From positions 36,515-100,514 of the forward strand of contig BCWJ01000018.1 in the NCBI GenBank assembly GCA_001592145.1: a DNA stretch of 64,000 nt. Direction: 5' to 3'. The notes under the pieces are model-generated. The model did no database searches. It was given only the letters and a program-made list of their open reading frames with translations, and was not told where the DNA came from. The DNA comes from Xylanimicrobium pachnodae JCM 13526 = NBRC 107786. Its GTDB lineage: Bacteria > Actinomycetota > Actinomycetes > Actinomycetales > Cellulomonadaceae. Both the position numbers and the translations under genes were made by a program. Positions within the stretch are counted from its first letter, which is position 1. Each line of letters begins with the position of its first letter. Shown here piece by piece: positions 62,693-64,000 of this stretch.

Positions 62693-63949
62693 TCAGACGT
62701 CGATCGTGGGGGCCGCCGCCTGGGCGACCGCGCGTCGGTCCACCTTCCCGGGGCCCCGCAGCGGCAGGGCACCGGTCACCAGGATCCGGCGCGGGGCCGA
62801 CGGCGCCCCCAGCCTAGCCGTGACCGCCGCCCGGACCCTGGCCAGCAGCGCGGGTTCGAGCGGGGTCAGGGCGGGCCACGGCGCCCCGGTGGGCGTCGCG
62901 ACGACGGCCACGAGCGCCTGCCCCCACTCGGCGTCGGGCACCCCGGCCACGCACACCTCGACCGGCCCGGTGCCGCCCGCCCGGCCGGCGGGGGTGGCGA
63001 GCAGCTCGGGCAGCACCTCGGCCAGCACGGCCTCGACGGCCGCCGGGGCCACGTTGACGCCACCCGTGACCACGACGTCGTCGGCGCGGCCCAGCACGGT
63101 CAGGACGCCGCGCGGGTCCAGCGCGCCCAGGTCGGAGGTGCGGAACCAGCGCGTGCCGTCGTCGTCGGTGCGGAAGGAGGCGGTGGTGGCGGCCGGGTCG
63201 CCCACGTACCCCGTGGCGAGCATGGGCCCGGCGATCTCCACGACCCCCGCCCCGATGGTGGCGCCCGGGGTGGCGGTGCGCAGGCGCGCCCCGCGCAGGG
63301 GCACGCCGTCGTACACGCACCCGCCCGCCGTCTCGGACATGCCGTAGGTGCGCACCACGGGCACGCCGGACGCCGTCGCGCGCGCGAGCAGGGCCGGCGG
63401 GGTGGCGGCCCCGCCCACCAGCACCGACGTGCACCGGGCCAACGCGTCGACGGCCAGGCGGGCGTCGGCGTCGTCGTCGGCCGCGACGAGCACGCGGTGC
63501 AGCTGCGTGGGCACCAGGGACAGGTGCACGGGGGCGCCGTCGGCCAGCGCGGGGGCCAGGAGCGCAGCCAGGTCGCCGGGTGTGAAGTGCGCGCCGGGAT
63601 CGGCGGCCACCAGCGGCTCCGGGACGCCGTCGTCGGCGGCGAGCAGCGACCGCACCACCACCTGCAGCCCCGCGATGTGCGTGGGCGGCAGCGTGAGCAC
63701 CCAGCGGCCCGGGCCGCCCAGCCGCTCGTGCGTGGCCGTGGCGGACGCGAGCAGCGCGGACGCGCTCACCGCCACCTCGCGCGCGGCGCCCGTCGAGCCG
63801 GAGGTGCGCACCACGAGCGCGGTGCCCGCGGGCAGGGGGGCGTCGTCGTGCACGCGGGGCAGCGGGGCCACGGCGCCCCCGCCGTCGAGCGCCACCCGCA
63901 CCTCACGGACCAAGGACGCGACAGCGGGCGGGAGGGGCTGGGAGATCAC
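62693..63949 (-). CDS. menE: o-Succinylbenzoate-CoA ligase
   Basis: 418 residues, shorter than typical acyl-CoA synthetases but normal for actinobacterial MenE. Adenylate-forming motifs: LVVRTSGSTGAAREVAVS (P-loop, about 46-63), VRTYGMSETAGGCVYDG, WFRTSDLGALD, VVVTGGVNVAPAAVEAVL and the C-terminal catalytic Lys in LPLRGPGKVDRRAV. Activates o-succinylbenzoate for the ring closure step. GTG start without a clear ribosome binding site. Operon with menA. Confidence 0.92.
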   Translation of the reverse strand: MISQPLPPAVASLVREVRVALDGGGAVAPLPRVHDDAPLPAGTALVVRTSGSTGAAREVAVSASALLASATATHERLGGPGRWVLTLPPTHIAGLQVVVRSLLAADDGVPEPLVAADPGAHFTPGDLAALLAPALADGAPVHLSLVPTQLHRVLVAADDDADARLAVDALARCTSVLVGGAATPPALLARATASGVPVVRTYGMSETAGGCVYDGVPLRGARLRTATPGATIGAGVVEIAGPMLATGYVGDPAATTASFRTDDDGTRWFRTSDLGALDPRGVLTVLGRADDVVVTGGVNVAPAAVEAVLAEVLPELLATPAGRAGGTGPVEVCVAGVPDAEWGQALVAVVATPTGAPWPALTPLEPALLARVRAAVTARLGAPSAPRRILVTGALPLRGPGKVDRRAVAQAAAPTIDV

Positions 63950-64000
63950 GCAATCAGGTTATGCGGCGCGCACTGCACGGCTTTCGCACCGGGCCCACTT

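Overview
The window reads as the chromosome of a high-GC Gram-positive actinobacterium, most likely a polysaccharide-degrading member of the Micrococcales (Cellulomonas/Cellulosimicrobium/Promicromonospora-like). This is inferred from the very high GC, frequent GTG starts, ATGA/GTGA start-stop overlaps, the tiny basic ribosomal protein bS22, menaquinone and system II cytochrome c genes, sugar ABC importers without their own ATPase, and the intergenic TTCGACAGGCTC-type inverted repeat. I see no rRNA or tRNA gene, CRISPR array, transposase, integrase or plasmid origin.

Region 1 (1-26.6 kb) is an arabinan/arabino-oligosaccharide utilisation island. In order: the 3' part of a LacI-type regulator; araB-araD-araA; a ChvE-GguA-GguB monosaccharide importer; a minus-strand operon of two CUT1 permeases, a lipoprotein and a GH51 arabinofuranosidase; a GH127 beta-L-arabinofuranosidase; a second LacI regulator; a second minus-strand CUT1 operon ending in an intracellular GH43 and a DUF624 membrane protein; and a plus-strand pair, GH51 plus a membrane-anchored GH43 endo-arabinanase. 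A YtfQ/YtfR/YtfT/YjfF-type furanose importer lies further on at 30.7-35.4 kb. The genes form a complete route: cut arabinan outside, import oligosaccharides through CUT1 and free sugar through CUT2 importers, trim with GH43/GH51/GH127, then isomerise, phosphorylate and epimerise L-arabinose into the pentose phosphate pathway. Two operator families tie it together. Set A (TGTKAGCGCTAACA) precedes araB, chvE and ytfQ. Set B (CTACAACGTTGTAG) precedes both CUT1 operons, the second lacI and the second GH51 gene.

Region 2 (26.6-30.5 kb) holds a tandem-repeat-rich intergenic segment, a TetR-ABC-ABC2 efflux operon and an AAA-ATPase/DUF4143 gene preceded by four direct repeats of exactly 23 bp. Region 3 (35.6-45.2 kb) has a 2036-residue secreted Ig-like/FN3 surface protein, a KtrAB-type K+ uptake pair and an AcuC-type deacetylase. 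A decayed second DUF4143 gene (45.3-46.1 kb) also has four upstream repeats of exactly 23 bp, with a different sequence.

Region 4 (46.1-52.6 kb) is a minus-strand sulfonate/organosulfur operon: a 19-residue Cys-Cys-ending leader peptide, then ssuA-ssuC-ssuB-NtaA-like monooxygenase-aldo/keto reductase-SsuD-like monooxygenase. Region 5 (52.8-64 kb) is mostly housekeeping: bS22, a HAD phosphatase, a glutaredoxin-like protein, Rex, YceI and MarR, a histidine phosphatase, the cytochrome c maturation operon (ResA-like, CcdA, ResB, CcsB), two small membrane proteins, and menA and menE.
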